This document shows, piece by piece, positions 12,401 to 25,342 of a stretch of 64,000 nt of DNA (position 1 is the stretch's first letter; every line of letters starts with the position of its first letter). Below the pieces are notes generated by a model. That model worked only from the letters and a program-made list of their open reading frames with translations, did not search any database and was not told where the DNA came from. This DNA comes from Thelonectria olida (lineage: Eukaryota; Ascomycota; Sordariomycetes; Hypocreales; Nectriaceae), in assembly GCA_020736575.1 (NCBI GenBank), contig JAGPYM010000094.1:1-64000 (forward strand). The letters run 5' to 3'. The translations under genes were made by a program, and so were the position numbers.

Positions 12401-15400
12401 TTAGTTTTTTATTTAATTTTATTATTATTAGTAAAAGTTTTTTAATAAGTATTATATATAAGTAAAGTATTTTAAAAGTTTCTATATATTTTTTAATATA
12501 ATATATTCTTTCTATTTAATAAAATATTTAACTTATTTATTTTAATAGTATATATTTTAATATTTCATAAATATTAATTAAATTTTAATAGGAAACTAAA
12601 ACATACTAATATAATATAAAGTAACTATTAATTAACTTATTAAATAAATAGCAATTAGCTATTTTTTAACTATTTAAAATCTAATAAATTTAAAACTTAA
12701 TAAAAATACTAATTTTAAATATATAATTTTAATTATATATTTATTTTCTTTTAATTTATAATATTTATAAACTTATTAAGTATTTTAATATAATTTTAAG
12801 TTTTAATAGTTATTAAATAATAGGAAAGGCATATATAAATTAATAAATTAAATATAATATAAATATAATAGCTATAATAGTTATATTTATATTTATTAAC
12901 TAAATAAAATAAAAAAATTTTTAAAAGAAGTATAAAAAAAATATAAAAAAGTATTAAATACTTTATTAGTATAATTTATTTAAATTTTAAATAAAGTTAG
13001 TTTATTAGTAAAATACTTTACTTATTTAATAAACTTTTAAGTTTTAATTACTACTTTTATAAAATAATTATTATTAAATATAAAATTAAATTATATTTTT
13101 AAGTATTATTTTATAAGCTATTTTAAAACTTAAATTAAGCTAGTATAATAATAGGCAGCTATATTTAATATTATTTATAAATAAAATAAAATTAGAAATA
13201 TACTATTTCTATTTAATAATAATATACTAATTAAAGCGCTTAAAAAGTTAAAAATAAAAGGGTTTTAATATACTTTTATATTAAGCTACTATTTTATTAG
13301 TTTTATATTAAAAAGAATTTAATATTATTTTAAAAAGTTTATAAATAAAATTAAAAGCTTAAAGCTAGCTACTAATTAGTAATTTAAATTAAAAAGAAGT
13401 AAGTAAATATATTATAAAAATATAATATTTTCTATTAATAGTTTTTTACTAAGGGTCCTTATAATAAATATTTTAAAGTTATAAAAAGCTAAGATTTTAA
13501 TAACTTAAAACTTAAAATAATTATAAATATACTACTTCCTTCTTTAGAAATAGTAGCGCGCCTATTTGGGCAAGGCGCTATTACTACTTATAACTACTAG
13601 CCCTAGTATATAACTTTCTATATAAAAGCAGCCGCTTCCGCCTAATCTCTTTTAACTCTTATAAACTTATATTTTTAACTTTCTAGCTCTTTTTACTTAT
13701 TATTTTATCCTAGGCCTTAGCCTTTATTTTCTCTAACCCCCCTAATCTTATATATTATCCGCTCGCTTATATACTATTACTACTCCTATTTTAATAATAA
13801 TTTTAGCTACTATTACTTCTTTTCTTACTTATTTAAAGCACCCAGTTATATTATATAAATACTTTTTAAATATTTATTCTTTTTTCTTTTCTTATTTTAA
13901 TAATTTTTACCCCTTATATAGACTTTGCTCTTATTTCTCTTATTTTAACTATTTACTAACTAATTTTAAAAGAAAATATAATTTTTAAGTTAGTTGCCCT
14001 AGCGCTATTATAACCTTTTATTATTAATATTTATTCTTTTAAATAGTAAGTATACTAATAAGAATATTAATTCTTATAAGGCTTCTAATAAGGAGCTAAC
14101 TAGTTGTGAAAATGCTATATTAGCTAACTTATTAATACCTAATATAAGTTAGTATAATATTATTAGCATCTAGCTAAGGAGATTAAAACGCTTAGTTTTA
14201 ACAAGCTAAAACATAGCCCCTCTTTCCCCTTTCTATTAGCTATAAAGTGGTAGTAGTTAAGTTTAACCTATTTTAAAAGTATAAAAAAGAATTATATTAG
14301 TAGGTATATATTACTAATATAAGGGCTATAAACTAGGGCTATTTTAGAGATTGCTTTATCTATAGGATGCAGGTAGTTATACCCCCTTAGCCCTTTTAAT
14401 TTACTATTTAAAATATAATAATTAAATAGTATAAATTAAAATAGAAAGGGGGAATAGTATTTAAGGACTTATAAATATATAATTTAATTATTTAATAAGT
14501 TATTTTAAATAGTAGTTTAGTAATACTATACTAGTAGTAACTAAAGGTAGTAAAGTATAGTAGGATAGAGCTTAGTTAGCGCTTGCAATTGGCCCTTTAT
14601 TACCCTCTTACTTTTAAGTATTTAAATAATAAGAATATATTATAAGTATTAGAAGTTTAACTAGCTAGAGAGCAGCCCGAGGACTAGGGATAGTAATTAT
14701 TTAGTTAGTTAAAAGGGAAATATTATTAGAGCTAAGCAGACAATTTAAAACTACTAGGCAGTTAGAAACTAAAACTCTACTTATTTTACTTAAGGATATA
14801 ATTTATATAAGGAGACTATAAGTAACTAATAGTATATTATTTAAAGGTTAATTTTAAAAGGGCTAAGAACTTTATTTTATAAGTATTAGAAGTTAATCTA
14901 CTAGCTAAGGGACAAGTTAGTAGGGTAGTAAGGGCCTTATTTTAATATAATTCTATTAGTTTAGCTTAATAGTTTAAAAATTAGCTAAAATAATAGAAGA
15001 TAGTAGTATAGTAGCCTCCTTTTAAATAAACTCCCTTTTATTTTAAATAAATAAATAAATTAACTCTAGTTAAGTATAGTATTTCCAGTTACACTTAGGC
15101 TTTCTTATATTTAATAGAGAGCTATTTAGTTAGCTATCTATTATTTTACTTTTATTATTTAAATTAAAAGGTATATATATTAAAATAATAATACTAGGGC
15201 TATAATAAAGCAACTAGTATATATTATAAACTTAAAAAATAACTAATTATTACTAAGTAGGTAGTATGCTCTTATTAATTTATATAAGCTATTAGACTTT
15301 TATAATACTTTTAATAGCCTGCCTTTAAATTCTATTTAATTTGCTTTAGCCTAATTATAAGATAGATTTATATATAGTTAAATTACTTAAATAGAATATA

Positions 15401-18400
15401 ATAATATACTAGCTATATAAGTAAATAAAAGCAATTTTTATAATATAATAAGTTATAATATAATATTGCCTAGAGGCTATAATAGTACTATTTTTACTAA
15501 TAAAATATTAAAAATACTTAAAAATAACTTATTTATTTTTAATTACTAATACTTAAGCGCTTAAATAGAAGCAATTCCAAGCGATACTATTTAATACAAA
15601 TAATAAAAGGCAGCTAAATAATTAAAATCTAATAAGGCATATTATAAAATAAAAAGGAAGAGAAGGGTATAACCCTATTAGGCTATTTCTTTCTAGTTAA
15701 ACTACTTGCCTTACTTAAAAAAGCAGTTTAACCCTTAGTTTATAATATAGCTAGTAAAAAGGGAAAGGCTTAGCTAACTTATATTTAAAATTACAGCTAA
15801 TAAAGCTAGATTGCTAGCCTCTTTTTATAATTTTATATATATTAAGTTATTTTAACCTATCTCTTTTAAGTTTAGCTAAATTATACTCTTATTATAAAAA
15901 GTTACTAGTTAGTTCTATTAGCTTAGTAATTAAAATACTTTTACTTTTTAATAAGAAATATTAGCTTTACTTTTATAAGTAAAATAAAAGAGTAGTTAAA
16001 TATAAGCTAGAGCTTTTACTTTTAAATTATTTTTAATTTTATAATACTTTTATTTATTTTTTTTATTTTTAACTAGCTTTTTACTTTATATTTACTTTAT
16101 ATTTAATATTATAAACTATTATTTAAAAATTAAATAATAAAATCCTTTCCAGTTATAATAAAAGCCCAAGCCTTTTATAATTATAAGAAATTATAAGTTA
16201 TAATTTAGTTTTTTTAATACCTTTTTTACTTAATTTATTATATATAATATACAGAATTTCTTACTAGCTATTATAAATAGGGAGGACTTAACTAATACTA
16301 ACCCTTATATAGGGTTTCTATTAATTAAAAATATTATTAATATTAGTATAGTTTGTAGGGTTAGGGTTGGAGGCAATGTTCAAGTCTTAGTTAAATTTTT
16401 AAAATAGTATATAAAAGATATAAAATATTAGTAAAAAACTAACTATATATATTTAAATAATAAATTTTAAACAAGCAAATATATAAAAATATAATCTATT
16501 CTTTACACTTCTATTTCTTACTTTATAACATTTTATAAATATTTTATTTCTAATTAAAAGCTAAATAAGAGTAGAAAATGGAAGCTTAGCCCATATTTAG
16601 AAAGAATGTTAGAAAGTACTTATAAGGCTATTAGGCTTATATAAAAAAGATACTTATAAAATACTATTATATCCCTACTTAATAGGTAAAACAGCCAGCT
16701 AATATAAGTGCATTTAACTGCAAACGGAATCCATATAAGATTTAATTAGCTAATAGAATTAGATTTATTTATAAATAGTTTTATAATTCCTATTTACTAT
16801 TCTTTACGATTTTAGCTTATATTATAATATATATCCTCCCGTCCTACACCCTTATTAGCTCTTTATATTATTATAGCTTTTTTACTATATCTCCTACTAG
16901 AAATAACTACTCTTATATTTAAAAAACTTTCTACTTAAAATGCCCTATATATCTAATAAATATATAAGGGAATATATAGTAGGGCGGAAACCTTATTTAT
17001 TTAAAATTATTTCTAAATATACTTTATTATATTTAAGTAGTAAAGTTTAAATACACTTGCTAGTATATTAAAATAGTAAAATCTTAATAAATATATTTAT
17101 ATATTAAAAATATATATTTATTACCTATTACTATTTTAAAATCTTAAAAAGATAGAGCTGCCTTATTATTTATATAAGAAAATTATAAAAAAAGTAGTAT
17201 TTAATATAATTAATACTAGTAATAAAAATAAAGTATTATTATTATTATTATTATATTATAATTGCTACTTATATAAAATTAATATAAATATATACTTTAA
17301 ATACTTAAAAGACTAAAAATAACTAATATAAACTAAATATACTATTATAAGCTTAATTTAAATTATAATATATTTAACCTAGTATAAGAGGATTATTATT
17401 AATAATAGTAACTACTTATAGGGTCTTTATTAAATAAAATAAAATATTAGTATCCTCTTATAAAAAGCCTAATATTTAAATTAGTAAAAAGTATTAATTT
17501 TATCTACTACCTTATATATACTATTCTTACTATAGTAATTACTAGTAAGCTGCAAATTAAAAAGCTAGAGATTAGCCTTAAAAGTTTTATAAAGAATGCT
17601 AATTATATAAGCCCCTAGATACTCCTTAGGCTATCTTTTATTTTCCTTATATAAGCTCTTCCTATTACTAGTCTTTATTATTTATATATTATTTTTAACT
17701 CTTATCTTTTAAAATCCTCTTATAGCCTACCTTAGGAATATAGCCTTATTAAATTTATTAGCTTATTCTTATAACTTTTATAAGTGCTACTAGAATTTAA
17801 CTATTATAATAACCTTAAGCATTTCTCTAGTATCTCCCTACTATTATATTTCCCCAAGTTAGAAATATTAATACTCTTTTATATAAACTATACTAGTAAG
17901 GAACTTATATACTTCCTTTTTTAATATAAAAAAACACTTTAGGAAATTATCTTTAATAGTATTAATATTACTAATAGGTGCAGTAGCTAGCTTTACCTAA
18001 TTAAATCCATTTATAATAGTTTAAATAATATTATATATTTTTCTATAATAGAAAGCATAGGAGGGGGAATAGATATATAAAATAATACACTTAAAACTAT
18101 TAATATAAATAGCTTTATTAAAATTATTAATATACTATTAAGCTAACAGTTAGCTAGAGGATACTTATTTCTATTTATAAGATCTAGTTATATAAATCTT
18201 TATTCCTTCCTACCCTAAACTAGTAAGTAATTATTTAAAGCTAGGAAAGCTATAAAGTATATTAGGTAGGATAGTATAAAATCCTTAACTTCTATAATTA
18301 ATATTACTTAAGCAGCTCCAATTCTTACTACTTAGTACCTTTTTATTTTAAACTGCTTACTATTATACTTCCCCTATTTAGGCAACCTAATTATATAATA

Positions 18401-19154
18401 TAACTATTACTAACCCTTATAATATTATAATAGCTAAAAGGGAAGGAAAAGTAAATAAAACTAAAAAAAAAACTTAAATCTAATAGAAAGAAAAAGAAAT
18501 AAATAAACAAATAAATAAATAAACAAGCAAGCTAAAATAGTATAATTAAATAGAAAAGTAAAAACAACTCGCAAGCAATTTAAATAGCCTATAATTAATA
18601 TATATTATTTCTAATCATTTTTTATACTATATAATTATAGGCTATTATATACTTATTATAAATAAAAAGGCTAAAAAAGCCTAATATAAATAGAAATAAG
18701 TAAGATAATACTATATATAAGTATGCTAAACTATATTAACTTATAATATTTAATAAAGTAATACAAATTCTAATATTACCCTTTCTAGCTAAGCCTATTA
18801 TTTAAATATAAATTTACTAAAAGGAGGTAAAGTATTATATTTATTTAAAATATTCCTTTATTATATATTCTTTTAATAAGATAGTAATATAATAGCTAAA
18901 TCTATTTTTAAATTAATTAAATACTATAAATCAAGAAACTGCTACCTTATATTTAATTAATAAGTACTTATTATAAGTAATATAAAAATATTAAAATCCT
19001 TATATACATTCTTTAATTGTGGCCGGGAAAAAGTTGTGGCTGGTAGATATATATAATATATTACTTTACTAGTAAATTACCTATAAGAATATACTAAAAT
19101 AACTTAAAGGTTAAAATCGTGGCCGAGCAGGGGTATATATTAAAAAGATAAAAA

Positions 19155-19375
19155 CTATAGCTAGCGGAGGTATCTTTTATATAGTTACTCTAGTAAAAGA
19201 TACATTCTCCTATAAATAGTCAAATTATAGCTAGTAATTATAACTAATAGAAGTATTTTTTATATAATTACTCTAGTAAAAGATATATTTCCCTATAAAT
19301 AGTTAAATTATAGCTAGTAATTATAGCTAGTAATTATAGCTAGCGGAGGTATCTTTTATATAATACTTCTAATAA
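19155..19375. repeat. Tandem repeat, period about 83-96 bp
   Basis: A unit beginning TAGCTAGCGGAGGTATC at 19158 recurs in mutated form at 19241 (TAACTAATAGAAGTATT) and again in its original form at 19337. The units share AGTTACTCTAGTAAAAGATA-like and CTATAAATAGT cores. The second spacing is 13 bp longer because TAGCTAGTAATTA is itself duplicated. Differences between units are mostly G>A and C>T, as RIP would give. Confidence 0.6.
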
Positions 19376-20520
19376 ATAGTACCTCTCCTAACAATTCTTA
19401 TTATACTAAAAACCTAAAACTCCCTTATTAATATAATTGTAATAATAGCCTAACTATCTGTTTAATATTAACTTACTCTTTTAGCTATATAGCTATAAGC
19501 GCTATAACCTTAAGGCTGCCTGCAGCTAGTTTATAGGGGCCGAACTGTATTAGAAAATAGCATACTATAAGCTATATTTATATTATCTTATTATTAATAT
19601 TATAAGTAACCTTTATCTATTTAATAATAAGATTATATTATAAGAATAAGCATTTTAGTAAAATATCTATTTATACTATTTAAACTAGTAAGTTAATTGC
19701 TAGTATAACCTTATTTACTTCTTAACTAGAGAACCTTTTAGCGCCTTAAAAACCGAAAAATTTAAACCAGTTTAACTAATTTACTTAAATTATTTAGGTA
19801 GTTAACTAAATATTAATTTAGGCGGCAGTAGTACTATTATAACCACATCCACTATATTTACCTTAACCGCCTTTAGCACCTTAACTACCTCTACTACTAT
19901 AACCACCTCTACTACTATACTTACTGCATTTAATAGTAGGACTGCTATTAGCAGCCTTAGATTAGGCCTAATATTACTTGGGGGCAGGACTAGAGGTGGA
20001 AGGAGGGCCCTTAGTATTAGGGGTAATTTCCGCTAAAGCTCTCTTATTAACCTTAATCTTTATAATTCTCTTAGCCTTAGGAGCCTCTAGTATGTCCGCT
20101 TTGCTTTTATTATCCTTATTATCTTTATCTTCTTAGTTATTAATATCGGAAGGCTCCTTTTTATTTTTAGAAAAGTCTACCACTAGCTTATCCAACTTCT
20201 CCTATGCCTTGCGATTCTTTATAGCCTCCCGATTTTACTTATTTTTATAGAGGATTATATTATCCTTCTTAAAAAGCTTCTTTAAGGACTTATAGTTCTC
20301 CTTAAATAGTATAATTAGCTTTTAATTAAATTAGGCGTCCTTAAGGGACAGCCACTTCTCTATAAGCTTAACCGTTTTAAGCTTTCCCTCTATAGGGTAT
20401 ATAATATATTAAGCTGCTTTAATAATATAGTTCATATTATTGCTCTAGAAGACCTATTCCTCCTTACTACTATTAAAAAGGACCCAGGCTAGTATAAAAA
20501 ACATATGCCCCAGGATAATT

Positions 20521-20532
20521 ATATAGTCCAAA
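20521..20532 (+). repeat. Left target-site duplication of the SINE
   Basis: ATATAGTCCAAA occurs here and again at 20965-20976, bracketing a compositionally distinct 432-bp segment. A 12-bp direct repeat is typical of target-primed insertion by LINE machinery. Confidence 0.7.
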
Positions 20533-20964
20533 CCCCGGCTTGGGGCGTAGTGGCACGTCTCTGGTTGCAGTTAAGCTGAACCTCTTAGATTGGGAACCTG
20601 GGTTGGGGATGAAAAAAAACTACAGTCGGTTCAATTCCGGCAGCCAGCAGCCAGTTAAGCGCAAGCAAATTCTGCGACGCTCCTAGGCCACTTGCAAAAG
20701 GGCTTTCTAATTGGCCTGCGCTATATTAGTGTGCAAATAATTAGGTACAATTAGTGGATTTCCTACTATTATAAGAGCTAAAGGCTGGTTTTAGAGGCCG
20801 AGGCATATTATATTAGCTATTAGTTAGTTAATTATGTGGCTGTATACTATAGCCAATTGCCCATAGGGGCGTTTGATTCCGTGCGCGCCTAAAGGCCAGA
20901 GGTTTTCCCCCTATAAATAATATAAAATAGGGCTAGCTGTAGAAAATACAGAATATTACAAATG
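20533..20964 (+). mobile_element. tRNA-derived SINE, not RIP-mutated
   Basis: This 432-bp segment has near-balanced composition inside AT-rich DNA and is flanked by perfect 12-bp direct repeats. Near its 5' end it carries RNA polymerase III promoter boxes: an A-box-like TGGGGCGTAGTGG at 20541-20553 and a perfect B box GGTTCAATTCC at 20628-20638. This is the arrangement of a tRNA-derived SINE head. The box spacing of about 75 bp is longer than in most tRNAs but acceptable for a SINE. The body is followed by an A-rich 3' end, with ATAAATAATATAAAATAG near 20915 and AGAAAATACAGAATATTAC just before the right duplication. It encodes nothing and would depend on an autonomous LINE, none of which I identify here. 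Confidence 0.75.
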
Positions 20965-20976
20965 ATATAGTCCAAA
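20965..20976 (+). repeat. Right target-site duplication of the SINE
   Basis: Second copy of ATATAGTCCAAA, matching 20521-20532 at all 12 positions. Confidence 0.7.
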
Positions 20977-23900
20977 TAATATACTAGATCGCCCTTACTT
21001 ACCTCACGCTTAATAATCCAGCTATAGCAGTTAAAGGGCATATGCCAGGCATTCTTTATTATCTTGCAAATATATATCTCTAAGAGCTTATACTCTATCT
21101 AACTAGAAAGACTAATCTCTACTAATAGCTATATTATCCATTTAGTTATATAAAGCTGCTTAATATTATTATAATAGGAGTTCCGCACTTTAAGAAGGTG
21201 AAATATAACTGCATCCTTTTATTTAATCTAATAGAGATGACCAATTATCTAGAGTATTATTTTAACACTTAAGTGCTAATTAAGGAAAATGCTCTTACTA
21301 TAGTATTTATATAGATTAATACTAACCGATATAATCTAAATATTAGTAATAAAAACCTATATATTTAAATTAGGATTATTCTATTTAAAAATAATCTAAG
21401 CTCGGTCTATTACACTATTAGATAAATGGATAGTACTAATAATATAGCTAGCTATTATAAGTATAAAGTATATAGTACTATAAGATAGTTAGTAAAATAT
21501 ATTAAAAAATAATCTTATTATTAAGGGCATAAAGCCTCTTTATTATTAAGGTAATAAGATTCTCACTTATAAATAAAAAGGGGCTTACCTTTAGATCTAG
21601 GGTATATTTATAAAAACTAGGACACGCTTACTACTCTAGTGGCTATACTAGTTAAAAAGGTCTAGGGTTCGAATTATAAGGGGTAACTCTATAGTAATCT
21701 ATTATAGGTATAATATTTAATTAATTGGGGTAGGAAGGTGTAAGTTAAGTTAGGTTTAATAGTAAAAGTAATTAAGTCCTCTATTAACTAAAGACTTAAT
21801 AAGTTCCTTAATATAATTAACACTTAAAACAATTTTGCTAGCGGGGTAGTCCAGCTTTCTAGCATTCTTAGCATAGGTTATAATTATAGGAAGGTTAGAG
21901 GCAAACTGGGTAAAATATCTCTCTAGTTTTAACTTAGAATTATAAAAGAGAGGGTTAGTAAGTTCTAAGAGTAGTATATTATAAGGGTTGAAAGTAGTTA
22001 GGACGCGCTTGCGGTAAATATTAAAATTTAGCTAAGCTTTTACATAATTAGCTAAGATCTTATTACTTTTTACCAAATAATTTACTACCTATATAGTATT
22101 TAATATAAATAGTTAGGAGGCAAATTTGCGACCTTTTTATACTACTTTTTAACTAAATTTGGAATTATTATAATAGCTTATCTCTTTAATAGTAATAATT
22201 AATAGCAGAAGGTCTTAGCTGGAATAAGTTATCTTTCTATTTAATAGTTTAGTAGGGGTTCTTATTATCTATTAAATATAAAGTTTCTTTAGGATTAGCT
22301 TAATTATTATAGACTTAAGTATGGTTCCCTAGCTAAGGTCCCTAGTAATAGACTTTAGTAAGTTTAGTGCAAGCAATTATATAGGAAATAGCTACTTGCT
22401 TAACTCCTATAGCTTTTTCTTTTTAATAATTACCTCCCTCTCTACCTTATCCTCCCAATTGTTAATAAAAATCTAATTAAAAACACTAGGCATAAATTAA
22501 CATTCCCCATTCCTAAAATCGTTTATAAACTTTAAAAGATTATAACTGGAATAATAGAGTTCTAGCATCTATAGCTTATTATAATATATTATCTAACTAA
22601 AGCTTATAATAATCCGCTTATTAATATAAGTAATAAGTAATAGTAATAAAAGGATATTATAAAAAGAGGTTATAATTAGAGTCCCACTTATAAATAATAG
22701 CCACTCCTAGTAGAAAAGCCTAATTATATTATAATATAAACTAGACTCTTTCTTTATATATTAAGCTTTATTATAAACTAGAACGTTCAACTCCCACTTT
22801 CCTATTATATTATTATATATATAATAAGTAATTAGATTATTATATAGAGTTTCTCTTAACCTCTTAGGTAATAAAATAATATTATTATTTTTAAGTATTA
22901 TTTTAATAAATTTTCAGATTTTATAAAACTTGCCCTTCTTTTAATAAGGGGTTTTATTATCTCCATTTGAACTATTATTTTTAGCTATTATAGCAGTTAC
23001 TACTACTCTTTACTTCTTAATAGAAGTAAGTATACTATTTGCTCTATTAATATTCTACTAGAAAAGTTGTTCTTCCTTCCGTATTATACATTTAGATATA
23101 ATAGGGTATATATTTAATATAATTATCCGGGCAGTCTATTAAGGTTAGTAGTAGTACTTATAAAAAGGGATTAAAAGATTAATATTAGGATCCTTATAAC
23201 CTTTCTCTAACTTTATTAAACTTATTTCCTTATAAAGCTTCTTAATACTAACTATTATAGCACTTTTAGTAGGAAATATAAATAGTATTATAAAGTATAC
23301 TAAGACGCATATTAAGGGAAAATATTAAAAAATCTTTTTAAATATTTATATAATAGTACTAATAGGTCTAAATAAAAGGGTAAGGCAGTAGGAAGAGTAG
23401 TTTAAATAATCTAGCTCTAATTACTATACTTATAATAATAGTAAAACTATAAAAGTCTTTATTTTACTAGTGCCCATTTTATTAATTAAAATAAGATAAG
23501 GTTCTTATAATTTAAACTATTTAATAATATAATAGATGTTTATATTTATTAGTTAGTATAAGTCTATTATTACACTTATAAAGATGCTAGAAATAATAAT
23601 CTTATTATTAAATAAATAAAAGCCAGTTTGTGCGCTTAATAATAAGATTATTTATTTAAAGGAGGAAAACGCTTACTATTAAGCTAATAAGGTATAAGGG
23701 GCTAGATTAACTTCTTATAGAGTTAAAAGTTAGAATACCTTAGGATTTTATACTTATTAGTAAGTTTATTAAGGTTATAATTATACTCTAGCTAGAGGCT
23801 TAATATAAACTTTTCTAATATATACTAATATTTAATCTCCTTTATTAGGCTATTAAGGTTCCCTAGGTAGTTCCTAGCAAACGTAAGAACAAACTCACTC

Positions 23901-24834
23901 TCCAGCTAGTGCTTTATATAGGTATTAAGGTCATCTTAATCAAGGTAGTCTATAATATATATTAATTAACCCTTAATTTTTACTAAATTGGCCTTATAAT
24001 CAATTTGGGGGTAAAGAGACTTAAAAGTCTTAATTAGCTACTTTTCTATCTTTAGTAATATATATGGAATCTCCTTATACCCAGCCTTTACTAGCTTGGT
24101 TTTAATTAACTTATATAAATTAGTTAAACTATAGGCCTTAATAACCTTTTTATAAATATTAAGCAAGTCTATATTAATAATTATAATATTATCCTTATTA
24201 ACCTTAAGCTTACTTATATTACTATTAAGGAACTTATCTTATTATTTTTTAGCATTTGCAGCTACTCTTAAGATATATTCTGCCTTAGTATTATTAGACT
24301 TGGCCTTAAAATATAGCTAAGTGTATATATGTATATTTATAGTAAGATTAATACCTCGGGCCTTAGTCACATTAACCTTAAACTTAGGATCTATATATCC
24401 TAAAAAGGTAAATCTTAATATTAGCAGAGTTTTACCCACTAGGTCTCTCTTATAATCCTATTAGACTAGGAGTTAGTAAAATATAAGAATCGCCCAATTG
24501 AGGTCTTTTATAATATATTACTTGCTGCAAATATATTTATTAGTACTACCACCTGCTTAAAAAGTGGGAAAGTAGTATTTATAATTATTCTTAATAAAAT
24601 CCCAATTAATATTAAAATTAATAGGGGCAAACTTTAAGATTTATATAATATAAATAAGAATAAATATAATAGTATTAATCTAGTAAGTCTTTATATTAGT
24701 TTTAAGGATAGGGATAAGTATAAGCTATATAATAGCCTGGAAAACCTTATTAATAAAAACCCGCATCTTCTTATTAAAATAGGCCTAAAAGACCTCTAAA
24801 GGTTAGGGAAAATTCAACTTTAATAAGCCATTAT

Positions 24835-25222
24835 TGTAACGATCTGGTCAATTCCCAACGGATAAGACTAGAGGGTTCTAGGTTTATGTTGGCAGAGAGA
24901 TCAGGGCGTTAAGGTCTGAGCAATGTAGTGGGTTGTTACGTCTGGTAATGTGCTCAAAGTAGATGAGTGTAACCAAGTTGTATTGAAAGCTGAAGTAGCT
25001 GTATCTATCTAGTGTGCTAAATGAATGTGTTTATATACTAAGGGTGTTTTCCTTGGATCACGGTTGAGATCGTGAGCCTTCCCTTGGATCACGATTGAGA
25101 GGGTGATCCAGTTGTTTGGATCACGCTCTGGAAGGTGATCCTCCGATGATTGGGTGGTAAAAGTGGGGCAAGTTGGGGCTGATTTCTGGCACGTGATGGG
25201 GTGTTCGTTACGGACCGTGACA
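24835..25222 (-). repeat. LTR (3' LTR of the element)
   Basis: 388 bp, from TGTAACGATC to GACCGTGACA on the plus strand, matching 32671-33058 throughout as far as I can read. As the element is on the minus strand this is the 3' LTR. Inside it are repeated GGATCACG motifs at about 25056-25130. Confidence 0.95.
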
Positions 25223-25227
25223 CGATG

Positions 25228-25237
25228 TCTCCCCTCC
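25228..25237 (-). promoter_or_regulatory. Polypurine tract of the retrotransposon
   Basis: On the minus strand GGAGGGGAGA ends five bases before the 3' LTR. This is where plus-strand DNA synthesis is expected to be primed. The plus-strand gene at 25343 starts just beyond it. Confidence 0.6.
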
Positions 25238-25342
25238 GTTGGTCTTGTCCTCAAGGCCATATTCGTGACCTCGCATAATCGCCAGTGGTTAGTCAACTTA
25301 AACCTCCATTTTTCCTTTTCCTTGTGCCGTCATGCTGACACA

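Larger units (their letters stand above)
19730..24830 (-). pseudogene. RIP-degraded coding remnant(s), family not identified
   Basis: Read on the minus strand, long stretches still look like protein but are cut by many TAA/TAG codons of the kind C>T and G>A changes create. Examples are a Lys/Asp/Ser-rich segment around 20060-20470 ending in a Gly/Ser/Tyr-rich tail, and a segment around 24330-24470 with regular amphipathic composition. The SINE at 20533-20964 interrupts one of these stretches. The whole may be one large transposon ORF or several. I cannot name the family and propose no function. The plus-strand edge at 24834 is where the LTR retrotransposon begins. Confidence 0.35.
9640..24834. 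repeat. Long AT-rich RIP-type block with nested insertions
   Basis: About 15 kb of AT-rich sequence, strongest between 9700 and 13500 and less extreme from about 13600 to 24800, where blocks of readable but stop-riddled coding-like sequence survive. This is what layered transposons look like after RIP. It ends abruptly at the LTR at 24835. Apart from the SINE, the tandem repeat and the ORF remnant listed separately, I see no supported gene. A short TAGGGTTAGGG near 16355 is noted but too short to call telomeric. Confidence 0.75.

Noticed and set aside
16353..16366. TAGGGTTAGGG, a two-unit match to the fungal telomere repeat
   Set aside because: Only about two units inside AT-rich DNA; expected by chance or from a short interstitial trace. 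Not evidence of a telomere.
20628..20638. A real tRNA gene at the B box
   Set aside because: The A-B spacing is too long and no cloverleaf with paired acceptor stem can be drawn by eye; a SINE head fits better.
25154..25342. Longer N-terminal extension of the antisense frame reaching into the LTR
   Set aside because: It translates LTR sequence; the ATG at 25343 directly precedes the basic, cysteine-bearing protein and is the better start.
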